A DNA stretch of 64,000 nucleotides from Paracamarosporium sp. OC-R06-R3. Taxonomy: Eukaryota > Ascomycota > Dothideomycetes > Pleosporales > Didymosphaeriaceae. Numbering within the stretch: the stretch's first letter is position 1; each line of letters begins with the position of its first letter. This document shows, piece after piece, positions 63,590 to 64,000 of this stretch. The translations under genes were made by a program, and so were the position numbers. Under the pieces are notes generated by a model. It did no database searches and was not told the origin of the DNA. It worked only from the letters and a program-made list of their open reading frames with translations. Where the stretch lies: NCBI GenBank assembly GCA_019828545.1, contig JACVRA010000095.1, forward strand, positions 189,305 through 253,304, written 5' to 3'.

Positions 63590-64000
63590 ATGATAGCCTG
63601 AAGATGGGGAAGCGTTCAAGTCTGGTTTATATAGACAGAATTGCCATCTTTTTCTTTTTCCTTATTCTTTCACGGTGTACCCATCAAGCAGGGCTCGAAA
63701 CTTATTGGTGGTTGTGTGGCGAAGGCTAATTTTGAGTAGCTGACCCGACCTATCCTTGCCTTCGGTAGCCTAGATTCTCGCACTCAACCCCAAAGAAGAC
63801 AACTTTAGCGATTGTGGTCGCACTATCACCTCGTATATGCAGCGCAACCACCACCTCTTGTCATAAGAGGGCGCACAGCCAACGAAATTGTCTCGTGAAG
63901 TGACATCCCAAGCCTCGGTGGCTGGGATCTCCGCGAGGGACGATTCTCATAAACATGTGCCTTCGCGTGCGCGTTCTGACGTTTACCCAGCTGAGAACGA
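63590..64000. other. right window edge, no gene recognised
   Basis: A TTTTTCTTTTTCC run at about 63650 could end RNA polymerase III transcription, though it is some 60 bp past the tRNA. Nothing else is supported before the window ends. Confidence 0.4.

Noticed and set aside
1..64000. CRISPR arrays, bacterial-type operons, riboswitches
   Set aside because: Introns, nuclear-type tRNA introns and fungal families show eukaryotic DNA; no spaced direct-repeat arrays of the CRISPR kind were seen. No TPP-type fungal riboswitch pattern was recognised in any 5' intron.

Overview
The window is nuclear DNA of a filamentous ascomycete (Pezizomycotina). Genes are interrupted by many 45-60 nt introns with GTRNGT donors and CTRAC branch sites. 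Fungus-restricted families are present (HET domain protein, PtaB, DHA1 and ACS transporters, a Zn2Cys6 protein), and the tRNA-Val genes carry short introns. A Dothideomycete (Pleosporales-like) origin is my guess from the gene repertoire; nothing here proves it. About two dozen protein genes and two tRNA genes can be modelled, nearly all with consistent reading phase across every splice junction.

Layout. 1-7981 is a cluster of five oxidoreductases: a myo-inositol oxygenase cut by the window edge, an aldo-keto reductase, a KduD-like short-chain dehydrogenase, a zinc sorbitol/L-idonate-type dehydrogenase and a Gfo/Idh inositol-dehydrogenase-like enzyme. Together they resemble an inositol to D-glucuronate to gluconate catabolic module. 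8601-12838 holds cytosolic leucyl-tRNA synthetase and, divergently, a small membrane protein. 12839-15963 is gene-poor and carries degenerate tandem repeats. 15964-22640 has the LIM-binding co-regulator PtaB and V-ATPase subunit B. 23581-25518 is a protein kinase. 26272-30644 is a divergent pair, an ACS-family transporter and a TauD/Jlp1-type dioxygenase, which looks like a sulfonate-use module.

31501-34145 encodes an unusual protein with three Zn2Cys6-type cysteine sets. 35482-36534 encodes a phosphoglycerate-mutase-family protein ending in a PCNA-interacting (PIP) box. 37566-38308 is a small secreted protein resembling DUF3237. 39448-39954 is a small acidic protein. 40697-42893 is a HET-domain protein, followed by a zeta-like glutathione transferase, a conserved fungal nuclear-type protein, a GH63 glycosidase and a cytochrome P450.

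The right end is housekeeping: SAGA factor Sgf11, RNase P/MRP subunit Pop1, a DHA1 drug-type transporter, the kinase activator Mob1 and a NADAR protein. Two nearly identical intron-containing tRNA-Val(AAC) genes sit on opposite strands about 10.7 kb apart. The observations I would follow first are the inositol/glucuronate cluster with a CGG-ended palindrome in its shared promoter, the PIP-box phosphatase, the triple zinc-cluster protein, the sulfonate pair, and the 489-nt in-frame segment in MOB1.
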